Assembly: GCA_026389955.1 (NCBI GenBank)
Contig: JAPLGY010000405.1
Location: 1 to 7,403, forward strand
DNA: 7,403 nucleotides
Source: Caldilinea sp.
Lineage (GTDB): Bacteria; Chloroflexota; Anaerolineae; Caldilineales; Caldilineaceae
Direction: 5' to 3'
The notes below the pieces were generated by a model, which worked only from the letters and a program-made list of their open reading frames with translations, ran no database searches and was not told where the DNA came from. This document shows, one piece after another, positions 6,211 through 7,403 of this stretch. The stretch's first letter is position 1. Each line of letters begins with the position of its first letter. The translations under genes and the position numbers were made by a program.

Positions 6211-6246
6211 CCCCGTAGGGGTGTCTGATCTACATTCAGGCACCCT
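6211..6246 (+). terminator. Two mutually exclusive stems, terminator- or attenuator-like
   Basis: A long stem pairs 6218-6228 with 6236-6246 (11 bp including two G.U pairs, 7-nt loop). A shorter stem pairs CCCC at 6211-6214 with GGGG at 6218-6221. Both use 6218-6221, so only one can form at a time. The T-run (6204-6208) lies upstream of the stems rather than downstream, so neither strand shows a classical intrinsic terminator. Confidence 0.35.
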
Positions 6247-6307
6247 GTTGGAACGCGGCGGCAGCAAGGCTCACCTTGAAATCAGCGAAGGTATTGAGAA
6301 AAAAGAT

Positions 6308-6321
6308 AGTACAAGTGTACT
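6308..6321. promoter_or_regulatory. Small dyad AGTAC-N4-GTACT
   Basis: A perfect 5-bp inverted repeat with a 4-nt centre lies immediately upstream of the tandem repeat. A TTGAGA (6294-6299) stands 16 bp before TGTACT (6316-6321), so it could overlap a weak promoter. This is too short to be certain. Confidence 0.25.
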
Positions 6322-6322
6322 G

Positions 6323-6384
6323 TAAGGCACGGGCAATCCTTGTGTATTTTGTAATAAGGCACGGGCAATCCTTGTGTATCTTGT
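6323..6384 (+). repeat. Two-unit tandem direct repeat, period 32 bp
   Basis: The 30-base core at 6323-6352 recurs at 6355-6384 with one substitution (T6348 versus C6380). Each unit begins TAAGGCACGGGCAATCC. Within a unit CACGGG (6328-6333) can pair with CTTGTG (6339-6344) using two G.U pairs across a 5-nt loop. With only two copies and a 2-bp separator it is not a CRISPR. It may belong to a dispersed intergenic repeat family or be a double protein-binding site ahead of the surface-protein remnant. Confidence 0.75.
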
Positions 6385-6466
6385 GACAGATTTTATTTGA
6401 TTGCCGACTGTACTAGACGGTTGACTCTGCTGAATCCAAGTAGTGCGTCGCAGTGATCGTCCTGTC

Positions 6467-6470
6467 GGAG
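6467..6470 (+). promoter_or_regulatory. Shine-Dalgarno site of the decayed secreted protein
   Basis: GGAG stands 8 bp before the ATG at 6479. This supports that start over an in-frame upstream start at 6443, and shows that the remnant still keeps its translation signal. Confidence 0.6.
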
Positions 6471-6797
6471 AAAAGATAATGAGAAAAGCTTGCCCATCTC
6501 TTCACTACCAAGATTGTTCAAGCAAGCATCACATGGTTCCCTCTCGGATATTGCTGGTTACGTTGTTGCTTGCTCTGCTGATGGGGGTGTTGCCCCCATC
6601 ACCGGCAGCGGCAGTGTTCCACCGGCCCTTGGCAGAGGGGGACCGCATCGTTCCCTGCTCGATCCACGCAGAGCACAACCCGCAGCAAGGTGGATGCTGG
6701 CGCCGCCCAGGCCCCGACGGCCCTGCCAAAGGCAGCGAGCGGCAGCCAGGCGGGTGGGTTTACCACGCAGAATATCGCCGACTTTGCGGAGACGCCG

Positions 6798-6909
6798 ATC
6801 AGCGGGCGTGTTTTCCGTGATTTCAACTACGATGGTCTGCTCACGGCGAGCGGGGTGGTGACAGATGCTGGGGTGAGCAGCCAACTGGACCATCGACTTC
6901 GCTTTCCAC
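6798..6909 (+). other. Junction fusing the start and end of an SdrD_B-type domain
   Basis: Codons from 6798 encode ISGRVFRDFNYDGL and then TASGVVTDAGVSS, the first strand and Asp/Asn-rich loop of an SdrD_B module. From 6877, one frame further on, codons give AANWTIDFAFHV, the usual last strand. The two meet within 6868-6882, so the intervening domain sequence has been lost together with a frame change. This is read from motif resemblance, not alignment. Confidence 0.6.
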
Positions 6910-7212
6910 GTGGCTGGCATCGCCCTGCCCAGCGCACTCCCGGAAGAGCAAGAGCCGGGGTGGATCCGCTGCCTCTTCCTGCCTGCGGTGCAGATGGGTG
7001 TGCAGGCAGCAGAAGGTGTTGGGGTAGCTTCAGAGACAGGCCTGGCAGAAGAACGTGCGCCAGCAGTCTCTGAAGCGGCGCCGGAAGCGGCGCCTGCCGT
7101 AGAACCGCTGAGCGAAAACGAGGTGGCGGTGGAGATGCAGGAAATCGAGACAGCTGCGCCGTCGTGTGAGGGCTGGCGGCAGGTGAGGAGGCTCTTGAGA
7201 AAGAGCCCCTGA
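6877..7212 (+). pseudogene. C-terminal fragment of the decayed surface protein (Ala/Glu/Pro-rich tail)
   Basis: After NWTIDFAFHV the frame stays open for about 100 codons, containing a stretch WIRCLFLPAVQMG and then an acidic Ala/Pro-rich segment (EAAPEAAPAVEPLSENEVAV). It ends in basic RRLLRKSP and TGA. An internal GTG at 6910 could start it, but no ribosome binding site precedes that codon, so independent translation is unlikely. The tail resembles a linker or stalk; no anchor motif such as LPxTG is visible. Confidence 0.5.
7072..7094 (+). repeat. Short tandem repeat in the Ala/Glu/Pro-rich tail
   Basis: GAAGCGGCGCC occurs at 7072-7082 and again at 7084-7094, a 12-bp period encoding two EAAP units. 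It looks like simple-sequence expansion in a linker. Confidence 0.5.
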
Positions 7213-7270
7213 CTTGCCTGGCTGTCAGTGTTTGGGGTGTGGGTCAAGAGACGGTGGAGTTAAAGAAATC

Positions 7271-7275
7271 AGGAG
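7271..7275 (+). promoter_or_regulatory. Shine-Dalgarno site of the downstream secreted protein
   Basis: AGGAG stands 6 bp before the ATG at 7282, separated by an A-rich spacer. This strongly supports that start. Confidence 0.75.
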
Positions 7276-7281
7276 AAAAAA

Positions 7282-7403
7282 ATGCGAGTGAAGCAGATAG
7301 TTGTCAGTCTGGCAGCAGTGCTGTGGCTGGTAGGGGCATTTCTGTTTGTGGTCGGGAGTATGCCAGTCCTGGCTCAGGAGCCGACGGTAATTGGAAATTT
7401 TGT
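7282..7403 (+). CDS. Secreted protein, 3' partial, probably beginning an SdrD_B-type domain
   Basis: Forty complete codons are visible before the window ends. The N-terminus is a classic Sec signal peptide: MRVKQ, a hydrophobic core IVVSLAAVLWLVGAFLFVV (6-24), then GSMPVLA and likely cleavage before QEPTV. The mature part begins QEPTVIGNF followed by a codon starting GT. IGNFV/IGDFVW is how many SdrD_B (Cna-B-like) repeats open, so this may be an intact surface protein of the same class as the remnant just upstream; that is inference from about seven residues. The start is supported by AGGAG at 6 bp. The gene lies 69 bp after the remnant's stop, without a clear promoter or terminator between them. 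Confidence 0.75.
   Translation, partial: MRVKQIVVSLAAVLWLVGAFLFVVGSMPVLAQEPTVIGNF

Larger units (their letters stand above)
6113..6478 (+). other. Gene-free region after msrA, rich in inverted and direct repeats
   Basis: I see no plausible coding sequence on either strand here, and base composition is visibly richer in A/T than the flanking genes. It holds a hairpin right after msrA (6125-6152), a lac-operator-like dyad (6153-6174), a small perfect dyad ATCAA-4nt-TTGAT (6189-6202), two overlapping stems (6211-6246), a dyad AGTAC-4nt-GTACT (6308-6321) and a two-unit tandem repeat (6323-6384). This would be the natural place for the end of the salvage transcript and the promoter of the surface-protein remnant. 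I could not find a convincing -35/-10 pair; TTGACT at 6421 lacks a partner. Confidence 0.6.
6479..7212 (+). pseudogene. Remnant of a secreted SdrD_B-domain surface protein, disrupted by frame changes and deletion
   Basis: Three pieces in three frames add up to one broken secreted protein. Piece one (from the ATG at 6479) carries a signal peptide: a positively charged start, hydrophobic ILLVTLLLALLMGVL (24-38) and a likely cleavage near PSPAAA. That frame then reads implausible Cys/Arg/Pro-rich sequence to a stop at 6820. Piece two, open around 6650-6881 in the next frame, encodes a low-complexity Ala/Thr stretch, then NIADFAETP and ISGRVFRDFNYDGL, the opening of an SdrD_B-type domain. Piece three (frame from 6877) gives AANWTIDFAF, the closing strand of such a domain, then an Ala/Glu/Pro-rich tail to TGA at 7212. 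SdrD_B domains are beta-sandwich modules of exported surface proteins. The body of the domain (normally about 100 residues) is missing. The first 113 residues might still be made as a short exported peptide. Confidence 0.7.

Noticed and set aside
6323..6384. CRISPR array
   Set aside because: Only two units separated by 2 bp, with no spacers and no cas genes.
6421..6449. Sigma-70 promoter starting with TTGACT
   Set aside because: No -10-like hexamer lies 16-18 bp downstream.
6594..6910. Independent small proteins in the overlapping frames of the surface-protein remnant
   Set aside because: Internal frames lack ribosome binding sites, and their recognisable stretches are consecutive parts of one domain, so they are fragments of a single dead gene.
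7209..7228. Intrinsic terminator after the remnant (CTGAC ... GTCAG)
   Set aside because: Only a 5-bp stem with a 10-nt loop, and no U-tract follows.

Overview
The window reads as a GC-rich bacterial chromosome segment with every convincing gene on the + strand. The organism is probably a member of the Chloroflexota (Caldilinea/Anaerolineae-like). This is inferred from heavy CTG/GTG/GGG codon use, tandem Gfo/Idh/MocA oxidoreductases beside sugar kinases, and secreted SdrD_B-type domain proteins. No rRNA or other taxonomic marker is present, so the assignment is tentative.

Positions 1-5564 look like a carbohydrate-salvage gene cluster. It holds the 3' part of a Gfo/Idh/MocA oxidoreductase (1-955), a second one broken by a frameshift near 1760 (960-1790, remaining C-terminus in another frame to 1933), and a third, longer, cysteine-containing one (2024-3355). 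These are followed by an AnmK-type anhydro-sugar kinase (3391-4599) and a BadF/N-acetylglucosamine-kinase-type kinase (4596-5564) that overlaps it by four bases. msrA, for methionine sulfoxide reductase A, follows after 2 bp (5567-6112) and looks co-transcribed with the kinases. AnmK plus a BadF-type kinase fits recycling of cell-wall amino sugars. The three dehydrogenase-like genes leave open a wider role in oxidising or salvaging 1,6-anhydro sugars or glycosides.

Positions 6113-6478 are a gene-free, more AT-rich stretch dense in dyads. It has a hairpin just after msrA, a lac-operator-like inverted repeat, a strong stem overlapping a second mutually exclusive stem, and two 32-bp-period tandem repeat units.

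Positions 6479-7212 hold the remains of a secreted SdrD_B-type surface protein. A signal peptide, the first part of an SdrD_B domain and the last strand of an SdrD_B domain lie in three different frames, so frameshift and internal deletion have destroyed it. At 7282 a new, apparently intact secreted protein begins. It runs off the window just as what looks like another SdrD_B domain starts, so the dead gene may be a decayed neighbour or paralogue.
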